A DNA stretch of 64,000 nucleotides from Tetrahymena elliotti 4EA (lineage: Eukaryota; Ciliophora; Oligohymenophorea; Hymenostomatida; Tetrahymenidae), in contig JH720364.1 of NCBI GenBank assembly GCA_000231825.2, positions 309,014 through 373,013 on the forward strand. The letters are read 5' to 3'. The position numbers were made by a program, and so were the translations under genes. Shown here piece by piece: positions 12,801-24,737 of the stretch. The notes under the pieces are model-generated. The model saw only the letters and a list, made by a program, of their open reading frames with translations, was not told where the DNA came from and searched no databases. Position 1 is the stretch's first letter; each line of letters starts with the position of its first letter.

Positions 12801-14238
12801 ATTTTAAATGATGTAATATTAAGGAAAAATATTAGGATTTTTTATATTAATTTGATTAATTTCTTAATTTGTTTGTTTGTATGTTCGACTCCCCAAATAT
12901 TCTTATTTTCTTTATTATTGATATTAGTTTACACTAAATGCACTATCATAATCACCTATTTCATTTGAATCTTCCCTTTTGTGTTCTAAAAAGTATAATT
13001 TTGGCATAAATTCTTAATTTAAATGTAGCTTTTTTCTGCCTATATTTTTTCAATCGGATTTTTTTTTGTGTTGGCACTTCTTTAATTGGAAATTCCATAA
13101 ATAGATTTTTTGCAATTTTAAGACCGGTTTGGGATAATTAAAAAAAGTATGATTATTTTGAATGCATTTGTATAAAATAATAATTTTAAGTATTGATTGA
13201 TCTTATTAGGTATATCAACGGTTTTAATTAAAAGTACCGTATAGTTCGTTTTCTGAATAATTATCTATAATACTTAGATAATGGACGATTTTTTAAAAAG
13301 TCAAAAAATCTATTATTATTTTTAATTCATAACATTTTCATTAGATATTTAGCTTCCCATAATATATTTTAAATCATTGTTCCAAGTATTTTTAGCGCTG
13401 TTAAGGTTATTTAATACAAATTCATAATTCATCTAGATTGACAAATTGTTTTAACTAAAATTTATTGTTCTAAGCAAGATTTAAAGATGCACGTTATGAA
13501 CCCATTTTGGAAATTCAAACAACGAAATTTAAGTGAAGAATAATGCTTATTTTTTATTTTCATTTGAGTAAATAATTAGCAAAAATTATAATTTTCGTTC
13601 ATTAAACTTAAAAGAATAAATAATAAGATTTTAAAATAACTAACTAAATAGAATGAATGAACGTATGTATGTAGATGCTTTGATTTTGATATTAGCTATA
13701 TAATTTATATATACAAAAAGTGTTGATTATTACCTGTATCAATGTTCTTTATTTTATGAAATTAATCTCTGTTTTCCTTATCCCAAAACAATTTTGATTG
13801 ATGGGGGTCTCTATTAGAGAATCTAGTCTGAGGCATAAATACTTCATCATCTAAGATTTCATCTGTGAATGTGTTTTTATAGTAGCAACAGACGCTTTCG
13901 CCATCTTCATAATCTTCTTGAAGTTTAGCATGTGTAGTTATATCTTTCAATTTATTATGCATTTAAAAACCGCGAGTAGCTGTCGTAGTTGTACTAGATA
14001 TATAGCTCTAAGATTCTAAATTATTGAAATTGCCATCCCTCATATTTTTGCGTATATTTGATTAGGGTGTATATTAAATAGAGACTGTAGTATCCAGTTT
14101 TGCTTTAGAAGACTCGCTTGTAGGATACTTATCAATTTGTTTAAGATCTAACTTAAGCTACTAATTTGATTATATTCTTGGTAGTTTCTCATATTTTTCT
14201 TAACTTTATACAGTAAAATTATCAATTTGATTACTCAT
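9810..14238 (-). CDS. Ankyrin-repeat AGC-type Ser/Thr protein kinase
   Basis: Nine-exon minus-strand model of 793 residues. In transcription order the exons are 14238-13734, 13039-12935, 12688-12586, 11962-11601, 11455-10849, 10677-10348, 10287-10203, 10150-10056 and 9999-9810. The first ~235 residues are unrecognised. Residues about 265-390 contain ankyrin repeats (GWTPLHYFAYFGN; GQTPLILACLENKQDVAALL; NTPLHY). The kinase has a glycine loop GKGSFAEVF near 474, catalytic Lys in FALKVL near 496, YRDLKAQN with Asp near 590, and DFG near 608. Its activation loop reads ARSFCGSVAYMPPE. An AGC-like C-tail follows, with a LKPPK motif and a terminal aromatic FQKWTF. All catalytic residues are present, so activity is expected; the substrate is unknown. 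The second exon and its donor (GTGTAA) are the least certain. The intron 11963-12585 holds a tandem repeat. Confidence 0.88.
12262..12530. repeat. Degenerate tandem repeat in kinase intron
   Basis: About four copies of a 72-76 base unit. Each includes a version of AAATATTGTGTATTGG followed by a TTTAATATCTAAATACT-like segment; copies begin near 12270, 12343, 12416 and 12492. The array lies inside the 623-nt intron 11963-12585 of the ankyrin kinase gene and accounts for much of that intron's length. Confidence 0.8.
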
Positions 14239-15792
14239 AGAGGTATTTATTATATTTTATATTGTACTTATTGTATCCTTTCACTCACCTATTTAAATAA
14301 TTGTAAGGTGTTTGTTTATATCGTTTCCAATATTGAATTCAGTTTTGTTAGGTAAATAATTTGATTGTTTCTTTCTTTAAAAAATTATTAACTTTTTTGT
14401 TTGTTTGTTCAATTGACTTGAAAGTAATTAATAGACTTCAAATTAATTAAAAAAATAAATACTTGATAAATTAATAATAATATTTGCTTTTTATAATTAA
14501 AAGATCATACAAATGTTTTTCTTCAATTATTTAGTTTTCTTATTAACTTTTTATTCAGCTTTCTTATTCTAAGTTAAAATCATCACTTATTTTCATAAAG
14601 TGAATCTAATAATAATCCTATTGCTTGTACTATCACTCACTCTCTCACTCATTTCTCTATATTTTTCTTATTTTTTGTTATTTCAATCGTTTATTGAATT
14701 CTTCTTACATTCAAGACATTCTATCTCCTCCATAAGTCAGTATAATATTTTTAATTAATTTAATTTTCTAAATCACTCAAAACATATTTTACTATTCTAA
14801 TTTCTGCTTAGAACTTAATTTATTTATGTTTACATCAATAGAAAATCAAAATTTATACAATATAAAAAGTCGCTATTAAATATTTAGTTTTCATATTTCT
14901 ATTTTAAAAGTATTCAAGCTATTTAGTTAGCTTAGTTAAATTAATTTCAATCAGTAAGTTTAAAAATTAATTTTTTTTCGAACTCTAAAAATAAACTTAA
15001 ATTTCTAAAAAAAATCAAACCTATTTTTAGAATTTACATCTAATCAGGTTCTAAAAAGTTTTAAAATAGAAAACCTAAAATTGTAGAAGTAAATTTCACT
15101 TCATCTAATTCTCAAAATTCATATTAATCAATTTTCATTTTTTCATGTTTTTTAAATAAGGAGAATTTACTTTTAATAGTTTGAACACTAGAATAGATAG
15201 ATTATTTTCTTTTTATAATTTACATATTTTAAATTGTTTAGAGTAATATTACCAACATTTTAATTAAATAATTTAGTAATTTAAATTAATAATCTATTTT
15301 TATTAATTAACTCTCCACATTAAAAATAGCCATAAAAATTTTTAATATTAATCTAAACAATTTTAGAAAAAAATTACTCTAAATCTTGATTAAACAAGAT
15401 ATTTCTAGACCAATCAATTATTTAAAAATTTTAGAATCAAGACAGATAACATAAAATAAATATCTTCTTATTCTCAAAAAATAAATTTAAATGAAAAAAT
15501 ATGTGTGATAAAAAAAAAATAAGCAAGCAACAAAGTGCTTTCAAGTAATTTACAGACAAAAAAATATTTAGAGTTAAAAGATAGGTCTTTATGAAGATTA
15601 AAGGTGGTAAATTAAAAAATTAATTTTATTTTGTGAAAAGAAATGAAAATACAAGATAGAATGAACTTAAATTATGAACATAAAATAACATTTTTAATTT
15701 AAATAATTAAAATATTCAATCTTTATTTATAAAATATTTACAAAAATTATATTTGCTTTTGTGTTTTATTTGTTTGTATTTATTTGATTTTT
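14239..15792. other. Intergenic, no gene seen
   Basis: AT-rich spacer between two minus-strand genes. The side next to 14238 is the promoter region of the ankyrin kinase; the other side is the 3' flank of the gene ending at 15793. I see no exon-like stretch or RNA gene. Confidence 0.6.
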
Positions 15793-18700
15793 TCAAAATT
15801 GGCCTCTTTTTTTCAAAACTCTTGTTTGTTGATTGTTGTGAAGAGGCAAAGCTTCAGAATCGTTTCCTAGCTCTCCTGCAGAATAAACATGACTTAAACC
15901 TTTAAAATAGGAATTATAACAATCTTTCTCAGTTTATCTGCTTGAATAAGAGCTTAATTTTTTACTGAGTTGGCTTTATTAATTTAGGATTGAAAATTTA
16001 TAATTGTCTTAAGTTGAATTTTATAAGCTTATTGCTTGGTTTGATGGAGTCCTTGTATAAAATCTTGAGCTTTCAGCTTACATCAATTTAGGGGAATTCA
16101 TGAAATACTTTTTATCTTAATTGTTTGACTTTTTAGGAGATTTATTATTCTTATGGAATTTACTTTGATAAATATTACTAATTATTGGAATTGCAGAATT
16201 TTCTTCAATATTATTGCTTAAAATGATTGTTTTAAGACCTTAATTTTAATTTAAATTAGGTAAACTACTTTGGGTATTTACTGGTTAATTAAAGTTCATA
16301 TTTACATTTAAATTGTTAAATGCTCCTATTGTTGCATTCACAAACGTTACATTACCATATGCAGCTATGGTTTAGCTATCTTTACTAATATTGTTAAAAT
16401 TATTAGGGATCGAACGATAATTTGTTAGGTTGTTGCTTTTTGAAAGATCTCTTTACTCTTCTGTAAAAAAATCACTAAATACAGCTGAGTTTGCTTTACT
16501 GGGAGAATTGGAACTTTCTCTAGATCCACTGGATCTATTGTTAGTTACTACTGTTGGTTGATAGATAGTTTATTATTTATCAGTTAATTTTTAAGGGAAT
16601 TTTTTGAGCGTGTTATTCGATTAATTTGTGCTTATTACATCAAATACTTTTTAATTTGCAAAAGAAGAATGCTACAACTACTTCACTTTAAACCACTAAT
16701 TAAACGAACTTTATTCATCATACATTTCGCTGACATTTCCTGAATCGTTTAGGTCATTAGAGCTATTAAAATTATTTAATGTTGTTGAATACTTTTTATT
16801 GACTATTTAAGGATTATTAACATTGCTGTTATTGAATTATTAGTTTAGATTTTATTCTACATTCTTTTCTTAATGTTTCTATTAATTATTTTTAAATAAA
16901 GAAACCGTATCAATATTATTGTTTTTTCCAGAGCCAAAAGCACTGCTATTAACCCCGTTCTAGCTGTTATCTTAAATTTATTATTAATTATGATTTGAGA
17001 TAACTTGTTAAGTTAATCCTACTTTTAGATTATTACTGTTATTGAAAATCTAAGTCTTAATTTGCTGAGTTTTAATTACTTCTAAATCAGAAAAGATGCT
17101 AAAACTTGTAAAAAGCACATTTTTATCAGATCTGTGAAATTCTATCTTATTATATGGACCCATCAATGTAACTAATTTAATAGCTATTCTCAAAGAGACA
17201 AAGTAGTTCTAGTAGATCTCATAATCGTTGTATAATTCGTCTATGTTGAATGTTTGCAGGTTTATTTAGTTTAACAAGTCACTGTCATAAGTAGATTGAA
17301 TTTATATTTTAAAGCAATTTGATATTGTCTAATCATTAGTTATTCTAATGGCTAAGTACCCATCCATAGGAGCGTTAACCATCAAATGCTCTAAAATCAT
17401 AAAGAATATTTGTTACAATCTTTCTTCGTCTGTAGATATTTTATCTTGATTTGTTGTGTTTTCATAATACGTTTTTATTCTCTTACCTACTATATAGTGC
17501 TTTAAAGATCTCAATATCTTATACATCTCAGCTGTTAGAGAGAATTCAGTTACTGAGAATTCATGCTTTGAAGAATTTTTAAATTCAAAATATTAAAGAT
17601 AGCTGTTAACTCTGTTCATACATTTAACATTATGGTATAATAATTAATTAAGCACTGACTAATTATTGATTCTATTCAATTCATGAAGAACAATTAAATA
17701 ACTCTCTTTGAATTTCTTGAGCTAGAAACTAAATATCTTTTCTAGAAAGGTACTAAATTTAATTTATTTGATGTATTTTTCTCTATAAGTTTCATTTTCA
17801 ATTGTTATAACTGCGAATACCTCATTTAATGTAAATGTACTCACTCTTATGAGCAGTTTTTTATCAACATCAAATCCATTTGGACGATATGTACCAATAT
17901 ATTCACTTACCCTTTTTATGTTTTGGGTGTTGTTAGAATTTTAATTTATATTTTGATTAGAGGCCGGCTAAATAGATTTCTTTTTCTGTCTTTAGTTTGT
18001 ATTTCCTTAGATTTCTTCATTAAAAGTCTCTATAACACCATCTAAATGACTCAAAATGTTAGTAGTACTTTTTTGAGTACTCATTTTTCTTTTGTATTTG
18101 ATTGTCTCTTATTCTATTTTTTATCGGATAAGCTGATATAAACTGAAATCTTTTTACATGCTTGGCTAAGGGCCTGAATTAGGAATGCATTGTCCACTAA
18201 TAGGAATCTAATTTATTCCCTTCAAGATACGATTTAAATCTTTCTCATTTTAAATGATTTCATTATTTTAAACGAGAGTGTTTTTAGTAAATTTTTAAAA
18301 ATTATCATTATTGGTGATACCTAATTCTCTGTTAGCCTTTCTATTAGCTTGTTCTAGTTCTACTCTAGATTCTTTTTAATTATATTTGGCTATTATGAAA
18401 TTAGTAGGAAGAACATTTTTTATAATTTTATTCCATTCTTCATCTTTCCTTCTCAATAAAAAATCTTAACGTTTATTCTTGTCTTCCTCATAAATCTAGC
18501 TCAATAGTATTCCCAAGCAAGCGAAGCCAAGAGGTATCTGAATGAAGGGGTTTTAAAGCTCACTTAAGCTTATAAAAATTAAAGAAACAATTGTAACTAC
18601 TTATTAGCAAGCTTTAACAAGAAATTTAGTGCCTATACAACCTCTATTAATAATGATAGCAAGCAGAAATCCTTCTAAAAAATGAAATTAAATATGAGAC

Positions 18701-19146
18701 TCCCTATAAACTGAGGTTGTTGTAGAAGATGTTTAAGAATTTTCAATAGTTTATTTACTGGATGTAAACAAACTATCACTTATATTCAGCTCATAGTAAA
18801 TTAGAATCAAATGATATAATATATTAATAAATTACTAGAATGAGTAAAATAAATTAAACTTATTGGGTACTTGATAAATCATAACAATACTTGCTGCAAT
18901 ACTCATTATCCATAATATTAGAAATGATAATATGAAATAAAATTATTTATTGCTCAGATGTAAGCTTTAGTTAGAATCATTTTTATCTTTTATTTGATTA
19001 ATACTAAGATAAACCAAATTAACAAAGCTAATTATGAGGTAAATAAATAGTAGCGGTTTCGATTGGCGCTAGCAAATGCCTATTTACTATAAATGATATT
19101 CTCTTTCTAAACCCTTTGATTTTAATGTAAGAGAATATTTTTGCAT
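15793..19146 (-). CDS. Membrane protein with diverged (pseudo) histidine-kinase core
   Basis: Single exon, 3354 nt, 1117 residues in the ciliate code, in frame from ATG at 19146 to TGA at 15793. The N-terminal ~270 residues contain about five or six hydrophobic segments. A charged segment then leads to a region laid out like a histidine-kinase core. An H-box-like VLHELNRINNQS lies near residue 487, and a DERLxQI-like N-box region (EERLQQIFFMILEHL, then VNAP) near 577. A G2-side element (LRIAIKLVTLMGPYNKIEF) lies near 652. The Asn expected in the N box is replaced, and the DxGxG G1 box cannot be found (STYDSDLLNQ sits in its place). ATP binding is therefore doubtful. The last ~430 residues are Asn/Gln/Ser-rich and low in complexity. 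I infer a signalling scaffold derived from a membrane histidine kinase. Confidence 0.85.
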
Positions 19147-19701
19147 ATCTGTAGAATGACTTGCTCTTTGTTAGTAATTCCTAAATAAATTTATATATAT
19201 ATATATCCTTCTTATAACTAAATTATATGTGAAAAGTTTGTTTAATAGCTTTCTTGATGCAGATTTAATTTAATATTTATTAAAAGGCAAATCACAATCT
19301 AATTAATAAATTAATTTAATTAATTTGATTTATATCTTACTAATTACTTTTAAAGCAAGTTTGAAATTTGTTTGATTACTACTTTATTTTTGCAATTTTT
19401 TTGTTTATTTAATATAATTAATGTAAATTTAATTTATTTACTGACAATAACAACATTAAAAGATCATTCATTGTTTTACAAAAAAATAGCTACTCTTAAC
19501 TCGTTCTTTCATTCATAGATTTACTAGTAGAAATAATATAATAACATTAAATATTTCATTTATATTTTTATTAAAAATATAACCGAAACTATTTTTATGA
19601 CTAAAACAAATATTCAGACTGATAGATCTTAAGCGCTTTATTTACTTAATCAAATCATTTAATTTAGAAAAACTTTATTAATAAATATTGATTAATATTT
19701 T

Positions 19702-19720
19702 TTCGTTCGTTCGTTCGTTC
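19702..19720. repeat. TTCG microsatellite
   Basis: Just under five uninterrupted TTCG tetramers. They stand out because C and G are rare in the surrounding intergenic DNA. Confidence 0.9.
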
Positions 19721-20699
19721 AGTTTGATTCTTACTTTTATTATTACGCATTAGCATTCCTTAATCTAGAATTCTACTGGAATCAAAGCTGACATATTATA
19801 TTTATAATTATAATAGTGTTTTTGTGTCTTTAAACATTTTTAATTTATTAACAAAATTAATAATAAAACTATTGATATTTACATTTTTTTACTCAATTGA
19901 TGTATTTATTTATTCTTTGAAGTTAAAAAATAATATCAGTCAAAATTATTTGTTACTCCAAAATAAAAGTGATAACAAAATAAATCATATCAAATAAGTC
20001 TAGAAGAAAATAATAAATTAGTTCATTTTTTTAGATTATTAGATTACATAAATATTAACTTGGTATGTATTACCTTAAATAAGTAGGAAAGAAGCTAATA
20101 TTTAAGCGTTATTTTAGTACATTATAAAAGTTATCAAAATAAAACTAGTCTCTTAATTTTGATATAATTTTTAAGATTAAATTAATAAACTATGCTAAAA
20201 TTAAAATTTCACTAAATTACCCTTATATATTGATTGGTCATTCTTCAATTTAAAAAAATTTGCTTATTTATCCTCTTCAATTTATAAAAGTGAAATATTC
20301 TTGATACTAAGAAAATACTAGAATTTAATTGAAAAATACCTTTAAAATTGAATGGATTGACTTAAAAATAAACCCTTTTCCTAAAATTAAAGTTAGATTC
20401 GAAATTATTTTCTTTTGTCGCTTTTTTTGAGATTGTATTTCATACCTATTTTATCTTATGAAAAATATTAAAGAACCTCCTCTGAATATTTTAATAGCTG
20501 GTTATTTCTTAACGTAAATAAGGTTTTTCAATAGTTTTTCTTTATTTGATTTGATTGATTTAATTAACAATTAAATATAAGCCTTTCATTTTACAAAAAA
20601 ATTTTTCCTTTGATATTTTTATTTTTCCTTTTAAATTAAGATAGCCTACCAGCCATTCAAATTTTATTTTACAAAGTATTTTTCTCTCTTATTTTTGTG

Positions 20700-21165
20700 T
20701 TCTTCTCTATTTAATTACACATTATATTTTTACACCATTTATTAAAACCTATTTTTAGTTTTATTATTATTGGATACATTATCATAGTTTTAAATAAAAT
20801 AGTTAAGAGAATAATTCTAAATTACTTAAAATCACCCTAAAAATAAGTAAATCTTTATTCTCTATTTAATTACACATTGTGTTTTTATCTAATTTATTTA
20901 AAACTATTTTAAGATTTATTTTTATTGGATATCCATAAATAGTTATGAATATATCCAATTAAAACTGAATTAAAATAACATAAAATCTTAGATATTTAAA
21001 CTCCTCCCTCCTAATATAAGTCTATCTTTCTTATTCTCTATTTAATTACACATTATAAAAATAAATATTTATTAAAACCTATTTTTGGATTTAATCTTAT
21101 TGGATACATTAGCATAGATTTAATTCTGAAATAGTTATGAGCATATAAACCTTATAAGGGATATA
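20700..21165. repeat. Three-copy dispersed/tandem repeat
   Basis: Copies starting near 20703, 20857 and 21033 all open with TTCTCTATTTAATTACACAT. They continue with a shared T-rich tract and a TTATTGGATA(C/T)AT box about 70 bases later. Spacing is about 154 and 176 bases, and identity falls off between the boxes. Confidence 0.8.
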
Positions 21166-21467
21166 TTAATTTTATGTTATTTAAACACCCTCCAAAAAAA
21201 GTAAATTTGTCTTAATATTTTATCTAAAAATTAAAAAAATGGATGAACTTAAATTATCATTTTATATGAAAATATCCAAAAAAATCAATAAATCTTTACA
21301 CCAATTTAGAAAAATAAAAATTATGTTGAGATCAATTGAAAAAAACTGTAGAAAATAAAAAGAAATAAAATAAATTTGAGTAAAAAAATACTTTTTAAGC
21401 TTTACAAAACAAACAAAATATTTATATTTAAAGGGCAAGATTTATTAATTTTAACTTGTTAAATCGA

Positions 21468-22067
21468 TCAGGAATCTACTATTGCTTTTCTAAAGGTTAA
21501 AGATACTCTTATATTTCTCATAGTAGTTATTCCATTAATTTTATCTGTTTTTCTTGATGCAATAGAGTGCTTAAAAATGTATCTGGATTTACCTTCTAAG
21601 ATAACCAAACTTCTTCTTTTCAAAAATATATCTATCTCATTATCTTCATTTGTAAATTTCATAATACAGCCAGATCCAAGCGATATAGAAAATATAGTCT
21701 ATCCAAAAATGTCTGTCTTATCAATATGAGGACTGATTCCTTAACCAGGTAAATACTCATTAATAATCATTTAGTCAGGCATTATTTTTATAATTTTATC
21801 ATCAATCAGCCTTTAACAAATATCGATTGCATATTAGGGTAGTGCTCCTAAAAACATACTCTTATCTATTGATTTAGCTGTATAATCATATCTATATCCA
21901 TAATGTTAAGTTCTCCTTTTTAATTAGGTATTCCATTTGCCATTATAGATTTCTTTTAATATCTAGCTTTCCTCTTTTTATGTTAAAATAGAATCATAAT
22001 ACCTCAAACCCTCAACCTCATCAAAGGTAATAGGTTTGTACTCCTCTTTTAATTATTATTTATCCAT
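21468..22067 (-). CDS. AlkB-family 2-oxoglutarate/Fe(II) dioxygenase, ALKBH8-like
   Basis: Single-exon ciliate-code ORF of 199 residues, ATG at 22067 and TGA at 21468-21470. The catalytic jelly-roll is complete. IINEYLPGQGISPHID gives Fe ligands His114 and Asp116, the third ligand is His167 (IFKHSI), and the 2-oxoglutarate-binding Arg pair is R187/R193 in RVSLTFR. The segment RRSLVILEGKSRYIFKH closely resembles the core of ALKBH8. The protein has only the dioxygenase module; the RRM and methyltransferase domains of animal ALKBH8 are absent. By family it would oxidatively hydroxylate or demethylate nucleic acid, with tRNA wobble-uridine modification as the ALKBH8 role. Which substrate applies here is inference. 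Confidence 0.93.
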
Positions 22068-24737
22068 TTTTTTTTTACTAATTTTTTCTACTAGAAAAAT
22101 TTATTAAGAATAAAATATATCCAAACCTCTAAATAATTTACAAGTAGACATTGTAAATTAATGATACAAAATTAATTTCAAATTCTATTAATAAAGGAGG
22201 TTTATTTTTATGTAAGCAAAACAAAATTAAAATAATCTTTTATACATGTAATATTTTTAATTCTTCATTAAAATTTCTTACTTTTAAAATATTTTCTAAA
22301 TTAAAAAATAAAAAATTTAATTGTTTTTTAAATTAAAAAACAAACTAAACATTAAGTTTTGATTATATTTTTTTAAATATTATTAATAAATAAATTTTAT
22401 TTAGAAATAGAATTTGTTAAAGTTTTGAATTTATTTAAGATCTATAAAACTAATCCAATTTATTTTATAAGATGAAATTATTCTATAATCTTTTGAAAAA
22501 TCAAATAACATTTATTAAATATTAAATAAAATTAATAATTTAATTAAATTAATTATTAAAAATGAATTAACTTCAAACTAAAATAATTTTTTATAAAAAA
22601 AATGTAAAAAATGAAATTAAAAAATATAAAAATGATACTCTTTTTTAAGAGAATGAAAAATTTAACAAAGACAGGTTTGGATATGGTTTTTAAAAATATT
22701 ATTAATACACTCTATCTTGAATTAAAAGTTCCTAAAGTTTTAAATCATTTAACAGTATTTTTAATGATTTAATTTAATGCTATTTGTAATTAAGATTAAT
22801 TTTTAATTAAAAATATCTTATTTTTTAAAATTATAAAAATTTTTTGAGAGAAAAATTGAATAAATTTAAATATAAAAATTAAGCTGTTTTAATTTATCCT
22901 AAAAATTATTTTAGGCTTTTTCAAATCATATTATTACATTCTATTTAGAATTAAAATTTGTTAAAGTTATATTTTAAATCATTTAAATATTAATTAATAT
23001 GAAGTAGAAAAAGAATACCTTACTCAATTAATTGATTTCTATTAAAAATAAAATCAAAATTAAAGACTAAGTTTACCTTAAATAAATATATATATATACA
23101 TCTACATTTTAGATTTATTGTTTCAAAATATTTGAGGATAAGTTGGAGAAAATGATTCTTTGTGTCTTTGAAATTTCCTGCAAGACCTTTTATTTCTTGC
23201 TGCATTTTCTGTAAGTTTTACCCTAAAGAAGAAGAAATAAATAGCATTTAAATGCTTTTAGTTTAAAAATTAATCAATTTGTAATTTAAACAAATAATGA
23301 ATTTATTTTTTTATATTTTATGATTTTCTATCTTATTTCAAATAATTTTAATTTTTTTTTTTCTTTTTTAATATTTAAATTTCTTAGATCTTTTGTTTTG
23401 ATTAGAAAAATTAAGTTGAGATATTTCTTAGATAATAGAGATTTTGAATATTTTGGACGAATTTGTAAATAAATTTTTTTAAGTAGAAAGCTTATGCTAG
23501 AAAATTAAGTTATTGATGACAATAAAGAAGTAGATAAAAATGCTTCTAAAGAATATTAAATTTGAAAAAAGAATATTTCTAAAATCTTATTTCGATTGTA
23601 AAAGATAAAGAACGTGGGTAACATTTAATGATTGTGCTTTATGAAGTAAAAATAATATTAAATGTTTGAAAAGTTTAAAAAGATTTAAAATAAGTATTAA
23701 ATTTAAAATTATAATAATGTTTATTATAATTTTTTCTAGTATTTTTAACCCATTTTAGTTATATATATTTTTACCAAGAGAAACTAGCAAAATATTGAAG
23801 CGATATAGACAAAAGACCATGAAAAATATATGAAATTTATAAAGATGAATTAACAAATATGAATTATTAGATATAAATGGTAATTGAAGCAAATAAAGAA
23901 AATCTAACAAGCAATAAGAAAACTAAGAAAGAAAGAAATAAAAATACAAATAAATAAAGAAAATCATGCAAAAAATAAATAAACAAACAAACAAAAAATT
24001 GAATTAATAAATTGTTTATTCAAGTTTTGAAGAAAAAAATAAAAAATCAAAGGAAAAGAAAATTATTGACTAGTAATATTATTATTACAAATATTATAAT
24101 AATAATTCGTCAAAAAAGCAAAAGAAACAAGATTTTTCGATACCTAAATATAAATAAATAAATACAGTTTATCAGTAAATGCTACATGAATAACTCGAGA
24201 TTCTATCTAAAGAGAAGGTAAACTATTTTCATAGGAAGCACACTATTTTATTATATTTAGGATGCATTTTTATTTGCGCTTGCTTGAATTTCTATACTTG
24301 CTTCATAAACGCTGCATTTCATTTTTTAGTCAAATATTTGGCATTTTTAAAGTGTTTCAAATACAATCTGTTAAGAAAAATAAACGACATTTATACAAAT
24401 TATAATTCCTTCTAAAAAAAGGTGTGTCTCTAAAAATTTGTAATTAAAAAGAGGATTATAATATTTTTAATATTATTCTTTATTTAAATCAATTTTTAAA
24501 ATTCAATTTAAGCACTCCAAATTTTAGCTTTATTGAGAGTTTTTTCTTTAAAAAGGAGTGTTTAAGTTCCCTATTTATAAACTTTTTTGGTGTGATTTAC
24601 TATTAGTTTTTTATAAAGAGTCTTCTAAATAGCTTTTATTAAGCAAGTAAGAAAGTTAATAAGTAAGCAATCAATCAAGCAAGCATCAAGGAGGATTAGC
24701 AGATTAGCATTTTAAATTGTCTTTGAAGTCTGCTTCA
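22068..24737. other. Intergenic, no accepted gene
   Basis: Divergent spacer between the AlkB gene (-) and the eIF2-alpha-kinase-like gene (+). It is very AT-rich with several AAAT/AAAC-type simple tracts (for example about 23925-24000). A short minus-strand ORF at 23020-23205 has a protein-like N-terminal half but no recognisable family, and was not accepted. Confidence 0.55.

Larger units (their letters stand above)
19147..21467. other. Intergenic with simple and tandem repeats
   Basis: No gene seen. The stretch holds a short TTCG microsatellite at 19702-19720 and a three-copy repeat at 20700-21165, listed separately. The end near 19147 is the promoter side of the pseudo-histidine kinase gene. 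Confidence 0.6.

Noticed and set aside
23020..23205. Minus-strand 61-residue ORF beginning MQQEIKGLAGNFKD
   Set aside because: The first ~35 residues look protein-like, but the rest is low-complexity hydrophobic sequence. No family is recognised and no adjoining exon was found. It could be an isolated exon; support is too weak.
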